Notes: generated from the letters alone by a model not told the origin. Shown: positions 17,796 through 28,789, numbered from the stretch's first letter. The stretch is 64,000 bases of DNA from Paracoccus saliphilus (GCF_028553805.1 NZ_CP067140.1:3761001-3825000), one strand, 5' to 3'. Numbers and translations are program-made.

Positions 17796-19076
17796 TCACA
17801 CGGTCTTGCGCTGCACGAGGAGCTTGTCGATCCGGCGCCCGTCCACATCCACGACCTCGATCTGCCACCCGCCTAGCTCGAAATGTTCGCCCGGTTGCGG
17901 CAACATCCCCAACTTTTCCAACACGAGGCCAGCCACCGTTGCGTAGTCGCGATCCCCGTCGAGAACCAACCCTATATGTTCTGCGAATTCATCGACGGGG
18001 GTCCAGCCGGCCACCAGCAGGCTGCCGTCCTCGCGGCGAACGATCTTCGCTTCGGCTCCTTCGCCCTCGTGGAATTCTCCGACAATCGCCTCGAGCACAT
18101 CCATCGGGGTGATAATACCCTCGAAATGACCGTATTCATCATACACGAAAACCATATGCGCAGGGGTCTTGCGCAGCGTTTCGAGCACATCGAGCGCAGC
18201 CATCCCGTCGCGAACCACCGGCGCTTCGACGATCAGATCGCGCAGTTTCGGCACCGTGTCGGATGCTCCGGCATCAAGGAAATCGCGGGACTTGACGACA
18301 CCGACGATGTCATCTGGCCCACCATCCCGCACAGGAAGACGTGAATGATCCGTTTCCCGAAAGCGCGCGACTACGGCCGCCGGATCATCCGTCATATCCA
18401 CGAGTTCGACCTCGTGCCGAGGTACCATCAGCCCCCGCGCCGTGCGGTCGGCAATCCGCATCACCCCGGCGATCATATCGGTTTCAGCCGCTTCCATCAC
18501 GCCGGCGGTGCGGGCCTCCGACAGGACCAGCCTGATCTCCTCATCCGTCACGCCGTTATCCGGGGTGCCGGACTGACCGAGAAGCGCGAGCACAATCTTG
18601 CCCGATTTGTCGAGCAGCCAGATCGCCGGCGCGGCAACAATCGAGATGGCATGGAGAAGCGGCGCGATCCGGGCTGCCGCGCTCTCGGGGTCACGAAGCG
18701 CGATCTGCTTGGGCACCAGCTCTCCGAAGACCAGCGACATATAGGTGATCGCGACCACGACGCCCCCGACACCGATGGCCTGCGCCAGGGTGGTGCTTAA
18801 CCCGGCCGCTGCCAGGCCATCGGCCAACCGCACGCCGAGCGTCGCCCCAGAGAACGCACCGGACAGGATGCCGACCAGCGTAATGCCGATCTGCACGCTG
18901 GACAGGAACCTGCCGGGATCAGCCGCAAGCCGCATGGCGATCCCGGCTCCGCGATTGCCATTGTCGGCCATGACCTTGAGCCGCGCGGTGCGTGAGGAGA
19001 CGACGGCAAGCTCGGACATGGCCAGAACGCCATTCACAAGCGTCAGGGTAAAAACGATCAGGATCTCAAGCAGCAT
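17796..19076 (-). CDS. CorC/HlyC-family transporter (CNNM-CBS)
   Basis: 426-aa inner-membrane protein with an N-terminal DUF21/CNNM transmembrane domain (LEILIVFTLTLVNGVLAMSE, then LAVVSSR), a CBS pair around residues 200-330 (RTARGLMVPRHEVELVDM, HMVFVYDEYGHFEGIITPMD) and a C-terminal CorC_HlyC transporter-associated domain. Relatives take part in Mg2+/Co2+ efflux or haemolysin-like functions. The ATG at 19074-19076 matches the family start; 118 further codons are open upstream but carry no domain. Downstream neighbours give no functional clue. Confidence 0.9.
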   Translation of the reverse strand: MLLEILIVFTLTLVNGVLAMSELAVVSSRTARLKVMADNGNRGAGIAMRLAADPGRFLSSVQIGITLVGILSGAFSGATLGVRLADGLAAAGLSTTLAQAIGVGGVVVAITYMSLVFGELVPKQIALRDPESAAARIAPLLHAISIVAAPAIWLLDKSGKIVLALLGQSGTPDNGVTDEEIRLVLSEARTAGVMEAAETDMIAGVMRIADRTARGLMVPRHEVELVDMTDDPAAVVARFRETDHSRLPVRDGGPDDIVGVVKSRDFLDAGASDTVPKLRDLIVEAPVVRDGMAALDVLETLRKTPAHMVFVYDEYGHFEGIITPMDVLEAIVGEFHEGEGAEAKIVRREDGSLLVAGWTPVDEFAEHIGLVLDGDRDYATVAGLVLEKLGMLPQPGEHFELGGWQIEVVDVDGRRIDKLLVQRKTV

Positions 19077-19782
19077 GTTCTTGCGGTTCGAGCGCGGCTT
19101 TTGCTCTTGCGCATTCGCCACCTCAACGAAGCCTAAACCACGCCGAGCATGACGACCATGGAAATGACGTGCGCCTCCACGCTGCCGATGTGCAGGCATT
19201 GCAACAGCCCAGCACCAACCCCGAGAGATCAATGGATATCGCTGCAACAATGAGGTCACGCGTCGTCTTGCCAGAAGTAATCGCTCTGAGGCCCGCGCCA
19301 GATCGATATGTAATCGTGCTACAAGGTCGTGGCCAACTTCGACCGGAACGTGCGTGAGAATATTGCTGACAGACTGATAGTGGACGCTCGATAGAGTTTC
19401 CGTGTCAACGTTACGCGCGCGAAAGTACACACCACGACCCTCACGCCGGAGGGGGATCCGTGTGTGCTGCTCTCGACATCTGACTAATGCGGTGATGACG
19501 CCCAGACCTATTTAAGAGGGTCTTGGACGGCAATGGAGTAGACATAAATCTCATCACTATTGCGATACCGGTCTGCGTCGAGAATGGTCGTTCGATCGGG
19601 CACGAATTTATTGCCAGCCGCCATGTCTCCATTGTGCCCGAGAGTGGTGAATATTGTCCTTCTGTCAAATGCCGCGTTTTGCCGCAGCAGATGGGGAGGA
19701 TGATGATCACTCTATAATCTATCACCGGCCCCATACTAGATATTGACCGGAAGCCTATTGGTGTGCCTAAATGGAGTGGCTA
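19077..19782. other. intergenic with possible TerC-like remnant
   Basis: About 700 bp between corC and the first cobalamin riboswitch. On the minus strand, at about 19140-19300, the pieces VTSLLQRYPLIS and, one frame over, a short hydrophobic run look like the end of a TerC-type membrane protein broken by a frameshift. This is weak. The rest shows nothing recognisable. Confidence 0.25.
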
Positions 19783-19934
19783 TGGTGCCCCTGACTTGTC
19801 GGGGGTGAAAAGGGAAGCCGGTGCGAATCCGGCGCTGCCCCCGCAACTGTAAGCGGCAAGCAAGGTTGAGGACGCCACTGGGAAACCGGGAAGGCCAGCC
19901 GAGCGAAAACCCGCGAGCCAGGAGACCTGCCATG
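19783..19934 (+). promoter_or_regulatory. cobalamin riboswitch upstream of nrdHIEF
   Basis: Adenosylcobalamin riboswitch. The conserved core is visible in order: GGTGCC at about 19784, AAAAGGGAAGCCGGTGCGAA, the B12-box neighbourhood GCCCCCGCAACTGTAAGCGG, CCACTGGG, and the closing GAGCCAGGAGACCTGCC. It ends about 110 bp before nrdH. Binding of B12 is expected to turn expression off. This makes sense because the operon encodes a B12-independent reductase that is dispensable when a B12-dependent class II enzyme can run. The class II gene itself is not in the window. Confidence 0.95.
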
Positions 19935-20043
19935 GCATGCGAACGACACCGGGCGGTGGGTCCGGCGGCGTGGTTTCGGGATGCCTTGCATCGCTGGCTC
20001 CATTCCGCGCCCCTGCCGCCACAATCACAAGGCAGAGGGCGAC

Positions 20044-20265
20044 ATGACCATCACCGTTTACTCCAAACCCGCTTGTGTGCAATGCACAGCGACAACCCGG
20101 GCGCTGGAAGCGCGCGGCCTTTCCTATAGCGTCATCGACCTGACCGAAGATGCCGAAGCGATGGAGCATGTGACCACCCTGGGTTATCGGCAGGCACCGG
20201 TCGTCATCGCGGGCGACGCGCATTGGGCGGGATTTCGTCCCGACATGATCAGCCGGTTGTCCTGA
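20044..20265 (+). CDS. nrdH: glutaredoxin-like NrdH
   Basis: 73-aa NrdH redoxin, the dedicated electron donor of class Ib ribonucleotide reductase. It reduces the C-terminal cysteines of NrdE and is itself reduced by thioredoxin reductase. It starts MTITVYSKPACVQC, where CVQC is the redox-active pair, and carries the NrdH-type end WAGFRPDMI. The ATG at 20044 follows an AGAGGG site; an open upstream extension overlaps the riboswitch and is rejected. First gene of nrdHIEF. Confidence 0.95.
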   Translation: MTITVYSKPACVQCTATTRALEARGLSYSVIDLTEDAEAMEHVTTLGYRQAPVVIAGDAHWAGFRPDMISRLS

Positions 20266-20274
20266 TCGCGCTTG

Positions 20275-20685
20275 ATGGGGCTGGTCTATTATTCTTCGGC
20301 CTCGGGCAACACGGTGCGTTTCGTGGCCGGGTTGGATATGGCGGCGGATCGCATTCCCTTGCGCCCGGCTGAGGCCATGCCCGAGCCCGTGAAGTCATTC
20401 GTATTGATTTGCCCGACCTTCGCCGATGGGCAAGGGCGGGGAGCAGTACCGAAACAGGTGATCCGCTTTCTGAACGATCCGACCCGCCGCGCCTTACTGC
20501 GCGGAGTCATTGGTGCGGGCAACCGCAGTTTCGGTGCGACATTCGCATTGGCTGCCCGCGTCATCGCCGAGAAATGTAATGTTCCGATGCTGTATCGCTT
20601 TGAATTGGCTGGGACGGAAACCGACAGGCTGCGCGTAAAAGCGGGGCTGACTGAACTCTGGGGGATGGAATGGTCGATACGATAA
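20275..20685 (+). CDS. nrdI: flavodoxin-like NrdI
   Basis: 136-aa flavodoxin-fold protein that supplies the oxidant (superoxide) for building the Mn(III)2-tyrosyl radical of NrdF. The FMN-binding start [14 protein letters not shown] and the loop [20 protein letters not shown] are typical. An ATG at 20275 directly follows an in-frame TTG; the ATG is preferred. It starts 9 bp after nrdH and overlaps nrdE by 16 bp, indicating translational coupling. Confidence 0.95.
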   Translation: MGLVYYSSASGNTVRFVAGLDMAADRIPLRPAEAMPEPVKSFVLICPTFADGQGRGAVPKQVIRFLNDPTRRALLRGVIGAGNRSFGATFALAARVIAEKCNVPMLYRFELAGTETDRLRVKAGLTELWGMEWSIR

Positions 20686-22793
20686 AGCCCGATCTGGACT
20701 ATCACGCGCTGAATGCGATGCTGAACCTTTACGATTCTGAGGGGCGTATCCGGTTCGATGCGGACCGCATGGCCGCGCGTCAGTATTTCCTGCAGCATGT
20801 GAATCAGAACACCGTCTTTTTCCACTCGCTAGACGAAAAGCTGAACTATCTGGTCGATGAAGATTATTACGAACCACAGGTGCTGGAGCAATACAGCCGC
20901 GATTTCCTACATCGGATCTGGGCGGCGGCATTCGCCCGGAAATTCCGTTTTCCAACCTTTCTTGGCGCGTTTAAATATTACACGAGCTACACGCTGAAGA
21001 CTCGTGATGGGCAGCGTTATCTGGAGCGCTACGAGGATCGGGTGGTCATGGTCGCTCTTGCGCTGGCTCACGGGGACGAAGACCTGGCCATGCGCTTCAT
21101 GGAGGACATCCTGTCGGGACGCTTTCAACCGGCCACTCCGACTTTCCTGAACGCCGGAAAGAAAAGCCGGGGAGAACTGATCTCCTGTTTTCTCCTGCGG
21201 GTCGAGGACAACATGGAATCCATCGGCCGAGCGATCAATTCCTCGCTTCAGCTTTCCAAGCGCGGCGGCGGTGTGGCCCTGATGCTGACCAATATCCGCG
21301 AATCCGGCGCGCCGATCAAAGGCATCGAGAACCAGTCCTCGGGCATCATCCCGGTGATGAAGCTGCTTGAGGACAGCTTTTCCTATGCCAATCAGCTTGG
21401 CGCGCGGCAGGGCGCCGGGGCAGTTTATCTGAACGCGCATCATCCCGATATCCTGCGCTTTCTGGATACGAAACGGGAAAACGCCGACGAGAAAATCCGG
21501 ATCAAGACGCTGTCGCTTGGGGTGGTAATCCCAGATATCACCTTTGAATTAGCCAAGAAGGACGAGGAGATGTATCTCTTCTCGCCCCATGATGTCGAAC
21601 GCGTCTATGGACAGCCCTTCTCGGATATATCGGTGACGGAAAAATATGCTGAAATGGTGGATGACAAGCGCATTCGCAAGCACAAGATCAACGCAAGGGC
21701 GTTCTTTCAGACATTGGCCGAGATCCAGTTCGAGTCGGGCTATCCCTATATCATGTTCGAGGACACGGTGAACCGCGCCAACCCTGTGCATGGCCGCATC
21801 ACCATGTCGAATCTGTGTTCCGAGATTTTACAAGTAAACGAGGCGTCCCGGTTCAATGACGATCTGAGCTATGCGCATCTGGGTACGGATATTTCCTGCA
21901 ATCTCGGCTCGCTGAACATCGCCGCCACCATGGACGGCCCGGATTTCGGTGCCACCATCGAGACGGCGATCCGCGCCCTGACCGCCGTCAGTGAGATGTC
22001 GGCCATCGACTCGGTGCCTTCGATCCGGCGCGGCAATGACGAGGCGCATGCGGTGGGGCTGGGGCAGATGAATCTGCACGGGTTCCTCGCGCGCGAGCAT
22101 ATCCATTACGGCAGCCCCGAAGGTATCGAATTCACCAGTGTCTATTTCGCCGCTGTCGCCTACCATGCGATCCGGGCGTCGAACCTGCTGGCGCAAGAGA
22201 AAGGACGCAGTTTCAGGGGTTTCGATAAATCGACCTATGCCGACGGATCGTTCTTCGACAAATATACCCGCCACGACTGGCATCCGAAGCTGCCCGATGT
22301 CGTCCGGGTCTTCGAAGGCATTACCCTGCCAACGCGCGAGGATTGGGCTGCCCTTCGGGAAATGGTGATGAAGCACGGGCTGTACAATCGCAATCTGCAG
22401 GCAGTGCCGCCGACCGGCTCGATCAGCTATATCAACAATTCGACAAGCTCGATCCATCCGATCGCCTCGAAGATCGAGATCCGCAAAGAGGGCAAGATCG
22501 GCCGCGTCTATTATCCGGCAGCTTTCATGAGCAACGAGAATCTCGAATACTACCGTGACGCCTATGAGATCGGCCCCGAGGCGATCATCGACACCTATGC
22601 GGCGGCCACCGAACATGTCGATCAGGGCATGTCGCTGACGCTGTTCTTTCCTGCGGACGCCACGACGCGCGATATCAACCGCGCCCAGATCTATGCGTGG
22701 AAGAAGGGGATCAAGACGATCTATTACGTCCGGCTGCGTCAGGATGCGTTGGAAGGAACGGAGGTTCAGGGCTGCGTGTCATGCACATTGTAA
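20670..22793 (+). CDS. nrdE: class Ib ribonucleotide reductase, large subunit
   Basis: 707-aa catalytic subunit that turns ribonucleoside diphosphates into deoxyribonucleotides. It lacks the N-terminal ATP-cone of class Ia, as usual for NrdE. Visible landmarks: ATPTFLNAG and LISCFLL (first active-site Cys), the NLCSEI stretch with the second redox Cys, the radical-site NLGSLN region, [18 protein letters not shown], and the C-terminal CVSC pair that NrdH reduces. Length is normal. The start at 20670 is preceded by GGGGG and lies inside nrdI. Confidence 0.97.
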   Translation: MVDTIKPDLDYHALNAMLNLYDSEGRIRFDADRMAARQYFLQHVNQNTVFFHSLDEKLNYLVDEDYYEPQVLEQYSRDFLHRIWAAAFARKFRFPTFLGAFKYYTSYTLKTRDGQRYLERYEDRVVMVALALAHGDEDLAMRFMEDILSGRFQPATPTFLNAGKKSRGELISCFLLRVEDNMESIGRAINSSLQLSKRGGGVALMLTNIRESGAPIKGIENQSSGIIPVMKLLEDSFSYANQLGARQGAGAVYLNAHHPDILRFLDTKRENADEKIRIKTLSLGVVIPDITFELAKKDEEMYLFSPHDVERVYGQPFSDISVTEKYAEMVDDKRIRKHKINARAFFQTLAEIQFESGYPYIMFEDTVNRANPVHGRITMSNLCSEILQVNEASRFNDDLSYAHLGTDISCNLGSLNIAATMDGPDFGATIETAIRALTAVSEMSAIDSVPSIRRGNDEAHAVGLGQMNLHGFLAREHIHYGSPEGIEFTSVYFAAVAYHAIRASNLLAQEKGRSFRGFDKSTYADGSFFDKYTRHDWHPKLPDVVRVFEGITLPTREDWAALREMVMKHGLYNRNLQAVPPTGSISYINNSTSSIHPIASKIEIRKEGKIGRVYYPAAFMSNENLEYYRDAYEIGPEAIIDTYAAATEHVDQGMSLTLFFPADATTRDINRAQIYAWKKGIKTIYYVRLRQDALEGTEVQGCVSCTL

Positions 22794-22848
22794 GGCTTGC
22801 CGCCCGGTGCGGGCGCGCCTTTGGAACAGATATCGAAATCAGGAATGA

Positions 22849-23835
<987 letters not shown>

Positions 23836-23880
23836 ACCGTGATCTGATCAACGGCGCCACGTCATGGTCGACGGAGCCGG

Positions 23881-24102
23881 TTGACAACACCTCATGCCGG
23901 GATAGGTTACCATCGGAAACGGTGCCCGAACGGGCTCAAAAGGGAATCCGGTGCCGCAGGCTTGTCCTGCGAATTCCGGAGCTGCCCCCGCAACTGTAAG
24001 CGGCCGTTCCGCCCCATCTGACCCTCGAGGTCAGGGCCACTGTGCGGATGCGCATGGGAAGGCCGGGACCGGAACCAAGGCCGCAAGTCAGGAGACCTGC
24101 CG
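23881..24102 (+). promoter_or_regulatory. promoter and cobalamin riboswitch of btuFCD
   Basis: A TTGACA -35 box at 23881-23886 with a plausible -10 (TAGGTT) 16 bp on is followed from about 23918 by a second cobalamin riboswitch. Its parts are GGTGCC, AAAAGGGAATCCGGTGCC, GCCCCCGCAACTGTAAGCGG, a long variable arm with CATGGGAAGGCC, and the closing GTCAGGAGACCTGCC at about 24087-24102. It precedes btuF by about 70 bp. Expected effect: repression of B12 uptake when B12 is abundant. Confidence 0.93.
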
Positions 24103-24172
24103 TTCCGGAGCCGCGATCGATGTGGCTTCTCACCCTCATGAAGCCGGGCGGGGTGTCCGGGAAAGGAGCCAT

Positions 24173-25213
24173 ATGTCCACCACGACCGGCGGCGCGACCC
24201 GCCTTTGCAGCCTGCTTGCGGGCTTTCTTGTCCTGCCAATCGTTCCCGCTTCGGCGCAAGCCACCGGCGATCCGCTCGAGATAGAGAATTGCGGTCGCAA
24301 GCTGTCATTTGCATCCGCGCCCGAGCGTGTAGTCTCTATCGGGCAGGGTTCGACCGAGATTTTGCTGTCGCTCGGTCTTGGAAACCGCGTTGTCGGAACC
24401 GCGATCTGGCTGGCGCCCCTGCCGGATCAGCTCTCCGAAGAAGGCGATGCCTTGCCACGCCTTGCCGACAACTCTCCCAGTTTCGAGGCGGTTCTCGGCA
24501 CGCGACCGGATTTCGTCACCAGCCAGTGGATCAATGACATCGGCCCCGGCGAAAGCCGCGTCGGCAGCTTTACGCAATTCGGGGATTTCGACATCCCGGT
24601 CTATGTGTCGCCCGCCGAATGCGCCAAGAGTGAATTCAGTGTCGGTAGCGGCGATGGCGCGCGGTCCCGGGCCTGGACTGCCGATCTGCTGCACCGAGAA
24701 ATCAGGGAATTTGCCGCCATCTTCAATGTCCGGCCCGCTCGTGAGGTACTGATTGCCGAGAACCGGGCAAGGATCGCGAAGGCCGCAGCGGATGTCGAGG
24801 CGCTTCGCGGGAATGACATATCGGTACTCTACTGGTTCTCATCCCCCGAACTCGACGGCGAGGCCTATGTAGCGGGACGGTTCGGCGCGCCGGCATGGAT
24901 TTCGGATGTGATAGGTATCCGCAATGTCATCACGTCAGACCAGGAATGGCCCCTGGTGGGATGGGAAACGATCGCCGGGCTGGATCCTACCGTCATCGTC
25001 CTGGGCTCGATGGATCGCCGCAACCTGCCCGGGGACGACGTCGCCGCCAAGCGCGAGTTTCTTCTGAACGATCCGGTCACCAGCCAGATGACCGCGATAC
25101 GCGCGGGGAACCTGATCGAGATGGATGCGCAATCCATGAACCCGACGCTGCGGGCGGTCGATGGGGTAGAGATCCTCGCGCGGGGTCTGCGCGAGCTTGG
25201 CCTGACAGAATGA
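24173..25213 (+). CDS. btuF: periplasmic B12-binding protein (BtuF-like)
   Basis: 346-aa solute-binding protein of a BtuFCD-type ABC importer. It has a signal peptide (LCSLLAGFLVLPIVPASAQA), then a two-lobed metal-chelate/cobalamin-binding fold: PERVVSIGQGSTEILLSLGL in lobe one, GFVTSQ-like segments, and WPLVGWETIAGLDPTVIVLG in lobe two. AAAGGAG precedes the ATG at 24173. It overlaps btuC by 4 bp (ATGA). The upstream B12 riboswitch makes a corrinoid (cobalamin or cobinamide) the likely ligand rather than a siderophore, though the fold alone would not decide. Confidence 0.88.
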   Translation: MSTTTGGATRLCSLLAGFLVLPIVPASAQATGDPLEIENCGRKLSFASAPERVVSIGQGSTEILLSLGLGNRVVGTAIWLAPLPDQLSEEGDALPRLADNSPSFEAVLGTRPDFVTSQWINDIGPGESRVGSFTQFGDFDIPVYVSPAECAKSEFSVGSGDGARSRAWTADLLHREIREFAAIFNVRPAREVLIAENRARIAKAAADVEALRGNDISVLYWFSSPELDGEAYVAGRFGAPAWISDVIGIRNVITSDQEWPLVGWETIAGLDPTVIVLGSMDRRNLPGDDVAAKREFLLNDPVTSQMTAIRAGNLIEMDAQSMNPTLRAVDGVEILARGLRELGLTE

Positions 25214-26259
25214 GTCTTCAGGCCGAGTTGTCACCCCGCCCTCTTCGCCGGCTGCGCTTGCCGGTTTTCGAGCTGATCGCGCTCGTGGCACTGTGTTTCG
25301 CGATGGTCGGTGCGGTCGCCATCGGCGACATCACCGTACCGCCAGCCGAAATTCTCAAGATGCTGGGCAACCGGATCTTCGGAATGGATTTTGCCGTCGA
25401 TCCGATCCGTGAAGGGATCGTCTGGCATTACCGTCTGAGCCGCGCGGCAATGGCCGCTTCGGCAGGTGCCGCGCTGGCGGTTTGCGGCACGGTTTTGCAG
25501 GCATTGCTGCGCAACCCGCTGGCGGAGCCTTATCTGCTCGGGATTTCCGCGGGCGCATCGACCGGGGCCGTCCTCGTGATGATACTCGGGATCGGCGCCG
25601 GAGCCGTTACCCTGTCGGGGGGCGCGTTTCTCGGCGCCGGCCTGGCCTTCGCCTTCGTGGCGTTTCTGGCGCATGGTTCTGGCGGCGGCACCGAGCGGAT
25701 CATCCTCGCGGGTATCGCCGGGTCGCAGCTCTTCAATGCCGCGACCTCTTTTATCGTAATCACCTCGGCCAATGCGGAGCAAACGCGCGGTATCATGTTC
25801 TGGCTTCTGGGCAGCCTCGGCGGCGTGCGCTGGCCCGATGTCGCCCTTGCCATGCCGGTTCTCGCGACAGGTCTGGCGATCTGCCTTTACCGGGCGCGTG
25901 CACTTGACGCCTTCGCCTTCGGCGAGGATGCGGCCGCCTCTCTCGGCATCGACACTGTCCGCATCCGCGCCGAGCTTTTCGCCATCACGGCAATGTTGAC
26001 GGCAGGGATTGTCAGCCTTGTCGGTGCAGTCGGGTTCGTAGGTCTGGTCGTACCACATGCCAGCCGCTTCCTGGTCGGGCCTGCCCATGGGCGGCTGATC
26101 CCGGCGACGGCGCTGGCGGGCGGTGTCTTCATGGTTACGGCGGACGTCCTGTCGCGCATCGTGGTGCCGGGACAGGTGCTGCCGATCGGGGTGGTAACCG
26201 CGCTTTTCGGAGCTCCGGCCTTTGCTTTCATCCTCTGGCGATCGAGGCGGCGCGCATGA
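25210..26259 (+). CDS. btuC: B12 ABC transporter permease (BtuC-like)
   Basis: 349-aa inner-membrane permease of the FecCD/BtuC family with about ten transmembrane segments. Conserved pieces: LRNPLAEPYLLGISAGAS and the coupling-helix region GEDAAASLGID, plus VGFVGLVVPHASRFLVG. ATGA overlaps join it to btuF before and btuD after, so the three subunits are made in step. It moves the corrinoid released by BtuF across the inner membrane. Confidence 0.93.
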   Translation: MSLQAELSPRPLRRLRLPVFELIALVALCFAMVGAVAIGDITVPPAEILKMLGNRIFGMDFAVDPIREGIVWHYRLSRAAMAASAGAALAVCGTVLQALLRNPLAEPYLLGISAGASTGAVLVMILGIGAGAVTLSGGAFLGAGLAFAFVAFLAHGSGGGTERIILAGIAGSQLFNAATSFIVITSANAEQTRGIMFWLLGSLGGVRWPDVALAMPVLATGLAICLYRARALDAFAFGEDAAASLGIDTVRIRAELFAITAMLTAGIVSLVGAVGFVGLVVPHASRFLVGPAHGRLIPATALAGGVFMVTADVLSRIVVPGQVLPIGVVTALFGAPAFAFILWRSRRRA

Positions 26260-27020
26260 CGCTGCAGGCTCGTGATATCGCATGGGAGGCCGGGGGCCAG
26301 CCTATCGTTCGGGGCGTGACCCTGCGGCTTCCAGCGGGCCGCTTTCTTGGCCTCGTGGGGCCGAACGGTTCGGGAAAATCCAGCCTCCTGCGCCTGCTCG
26401 CAGGACTCAGGCGCGGTTCGGGTGGAGCGGTCCTGCTCGATGAGCGGCCCATGCCGACCATTCCCCGGCGCGAGGTGGCCCGCCGACTCGCGCTCGTGGA
26501 GCAACAGGCCACCACAGAAATCGCAATGACCGCGCGCGAGGTGGTGGCCCTTGGCCGTACGCCGCATCGCGGGGCATGGGGGAACTGGAACGCGACTGAT
26601 CACGCCGCAGTGTCAAACGCGCTTGCGCGGACGGGCATGACGGGACGGGCGGACCAGCCCTGGTCGACCCTGTCAGGCGGCGAACGGCAGCGCATCCAGA
26701 TCGCCCGCGCCCTGGCGCAGGAACCCCGGGAACTCCTTTTGGACGAACCCACGAACCACCTTGATATTCGTCATCAGCTCGACCTCTTGAAGCTGCTCAA
26801 GGGGCTTGGAACAAGCTGTGTCGCCGCCCTCCATGATCTGAACCATGCTGTCGCGTTCTGCGACGAGATCGCCGTCATCAAGGACGGTCAACTCGTGGCC
26901 CAAGGGAAACCCGGCAATGTGATGACCTCGGAACTGATCCGGTCCGTTTTCAAGGTTGCGGCAACTGTCTGCGAAGATCCTGTGAGTGGTCGCTTGCGCC
27001 TTGATGTCCTGCCGGACTGA
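26256..27020 (+). CDS. btuD: B12 ABC transporter ATPase (BtuD-like)
   Basis: 254-aa ATP-binding subunit. Walker A GPNGSGKSS at about residue 35, signature LSGGERQRIQIARAL, Walker B LLLDEPTNHLD, and the switch His in ALHDLNHA are all present. It overlaps btuC by ATGA and closes the operon. Its stop is directly followed, in the same frame, by sequence of a truncated nuclease gene. Confidence 0.95.
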   Translation: MTLQARDIAWEAGGQPIVRGVTLRLPAGRFLGLVGPNGSGKSSLLRLLAGLRRGSGGAVLLDERPMPTIPRREVARRLALVEQQATTEIAMTAREVVALGRTPHRGAWGNWNATDHAAVSNALARTGMTGRADQPWSTLSGGERQRIQIARALAQEPRELLLDEPTNHLDIRHQLDLLKLLKGLGTSCVAALHDLNHAVAFCDEIAVIKDGQLVAQGKPGNVMTSELIRSVFKVAATVCEDPVSGRLRLDVLPD

Positions 27021-27557
27021 AACATTCGTCAACCGAAAAAGACCACTCAGGCTTGGCTGCGACGCGCGAAACCTGAACACTCTTTAGAACCTGACGCGAC
27101 CAATGCTTTGGCCGAACTGGTGGCCGATCGCGAGTTATCCTGCCAAGCGCTGGACCGCGATGGCTATGGCCGGATCATTGCTCGGTGCTTCGCGAATGAT
27201 CAGGATATCGGCGCGGCTCTTGTGGATGCTGGTCTGGCATGGGCCTTCCGAAGGTACTCGGATGACTATGCCCCGCAGGAGGCTGCCGCGAAAGCCGCGG
27301 GCATCGGGATATGGGAAGCGGACAACCAGGCACCAGTGGATTGTCGCGACGACCGATGGAACCGTGCCGCAGCTGCGTTTCCGCGCGCTGGTTGTCCCAT
27401 CAAAGGCAATATCGCCAGCAATGGCGAGCGCATCTACCATACCCCGTGGTCACCGGCCTATTCCCGAACGAAGATTACCGAAGGCAAAGGCGAGCGTTGG
27501 TTCTGTGACGAAGCTGAAGCTGTCAGCGCAGGATGGCGAGCCGCGCGCTGGCGCTGA
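27021..27557 (+). pseudogene. thermonuclease-family protein, N-terminus missing
   Basis: The frame after the btuD stop encodes the C-terminal part of a staphylococcal-nuclease-like (SNase) secreted protein: TNALAELVADRELSCQALDR, DGYGRIIARCFA, AALVDAGLAWAFRRYSDDY, and the tail CPIKGNIASNGERIYHTPW ending CDEAEAVSAGWRAARW. Signal peptide and the first half of the nuclease barrel (DGDT region) are absent, and no good start with a ribosome site exists. It looks like a 5'-deleted gene joined to the btu operon. The nuclease would be inactive without its first catalytic strand. Confidence 0.7.
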
Positions 27558-27584
27558 GGGAAAACTGATAATCCAGGAGAAACA

Positions 27585-27713
27585 ATGACAAAAATCTTCG
27601 CGTCAATAACGCTGGTGGCCTTCTTAGCTCTTGGCGCTTGCCATGGGCCCGCCGACGACGCACAATCAGTTGAATGCGCCCCCACCCAAGATGGGCGGCA
27701 GGTATGTGGATAG
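27585..27713 (+). CDS. small lipoprotein (42 aa)
   Basis: A short gene with a perfect ribosome site (AGGAGA, 4 bp spacing) and an ATG at 27585. The product is a lipoprotein: positive N-terminus, hydrophobic run (FASITLVAFLALGAC), lipobox LGAC, and a mature peptide of only 24 residues with two further Cys. It lies 27 bp after the truncated nuclease and 19 bp before the next secreted protein, so the three were probably one operon. Function unknown; entericidin-like size but no sequence match claimed. Confidence 0.6.
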   Translation: MTKIFASITLVAFLALGACHGPADDAQSVECAPTQDGRQVCG

Positions 27714-27732
27714 TCCTGCAAGGGCAAGGAAG

Positions 27733-28011
27733 ATGACCAAAGCCGTTACATTTCTAGCTGTCTATATGCTCTCGGCGTTCGCCGCTGTTGCACAATCGAC
27801 TGAAGAACGCAGCGAATGGGATCGGGCGCTAGAGATATGTGCGGCAACGAAACTCGCTGCAGGATGCCAATGCATTCCCCATGTGGATGAAGAATATGGA
27901 CCTCAAGGCCGCATCGAGTGTGAAGATGATGGGAATGGAGTGATCGAAGCGGGCCAGGTGGTTTTTTGCTTGCAGAATCGCCATATGAACAGAAAAGTTG
28001 AGTGCACGCTA
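27733..28011 (+). pseudogene. secreted Cys-rich protein truncated by IS
   Basis: 93 codons of a secreted protein: signal peptide MTKAVTFLAVYMLSAFAAVA, then a mature region with paired cysteines (CQCIPHVDEEY, IECEDDG, VVFCLQN, VECTL). The frame runs straight into an insertion sequence at 28012 and ends 30 codons inside it. The sequence after the IS does not clearly resume the protein. Thus it is probably inactivated. Family not recognised. Confidence 0.6.
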
Positions 28012-28031
28012 GGGTCAGGACTCGTTCATTT

Positions 28032-28421
28032 TCATAGCCAGAAGATGATAGTCGCCGCGAGTGCGATGGCGGATAAGAAGACCTTGGGACATCTGTCGTA
28101 GCGTGTTGCGATGCGTCGCCAGTCCTTGAGCCTGCCGAACATGATCTCGATACGATTGCGGCGTTTGTACCGTCGCTTGTCGTATTTGACTTTCTTACCG
28201 CGTGACTTCCGGCCCGGGATGCAAGCGCGTATACCTCTGTCTTTCAAGGCTTCTCTGAACCAATCGGCATCATAACCCCGATCTCCAAGAAGCCATTCGA
28301 CCTTCGGCAAGTTGCTCAGGAGTGCGGCAGCACCTTTGTAATCACTAACCTGTCCTGCGGTGATGAAGAAGTGGATCGGACGGCCCTGACTGTCGCAGAC
28401 GGCATGCAGCTTGGTATTCAT
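28032..28421 (-). CDS. IS427-group transposase, second frame
   Basis: C-terminal half of the same transposase (129 aa from its first ATG, normally made as a frameshift fusion). It holds the second Asp in LLGDRGYDADWF and the Glu in RRNRIEIMFGRLKDWRRIAT, both intact. It begins MNTKLHAVCDSQGRP. Expression alone would give an inactive fragment. Confidence 0.9.
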   Translation of the reverse strand: MNTKLHAVCDSQGRPIHFFITAGQVSDYKGAAALLSNLPKVEWLLGDRGYDADWFREALKDRGIRACIPGRKSRGKKVKYDKRRYKRRNRIEIMFGRLKDWRRIATRYDRCPKVFLSAIALAATIIFWL

Positions 28422-28441
28422 GCCGCCCTTGGTCCTGCCGA

Positions 28442-28789
28442 TCAGGCGTCCACGCCCCCTTTTTTAACACCCATGCTGGTCGCTGTGCGATGCGCTTTGA
28501 GATATGTCGCATCGATCATCACTGTCTTCTCCTCGCGGGTCTCGGCAGCCAGGCCGATCATGATCTGCGCAAAGATACCTTTGTCACTCCATCGCTTCCA
28601 GCGATTGTATAATGTTTTGTGAGGGCCGTATTCCTTCGGCGCGTCTCGCCAGCGCAAACCATTGCGATTGATGAATATTATTCCAGACAGCACGCGCTTG
28701 TCATCAACGCGCGGCTTGCCGTGGGACTTCGGGAAGTAAGGCTCGAGACGCGCCATCTGCGCGTCACTCAACCAGAAAAGATCGCTCAT
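28442..28789 (-). CDS. IS427-group transposase, first frame
   Basis: 115-aa N-terminal half of the IS transposase (LSDAQMARLEPYFPKSHGKP, then INRNGLRWRDAPKEYGPHKT). It carries the first catalytic Asp (MIDATYLKAHRTA). The frame ends just after an AAAAAAG slippery run (T-run on plus at 28460-28465). A -1 shift there joins it to the second frame through RGRLIGRTKGG, giving the full DDE enzyme. Confidence 0.9.
   Translation of the reverse strand: MSDLFWLSDAQMARLEPYFPKSHGKPRVDDKRVLSGIIFINRNGLRWRDAPKEYGPHKTLYNRWKRWSDKGIFAQIMIGLAAETREEKTVMIDATYLKAHRTATSMGVKKGGVDA

Noticed and set aside
19077..19430. N-terminal extension of the CorC protein by 118 codons
   Set aside because: The extension has no domain, and the family begins at the ATG at 19076.
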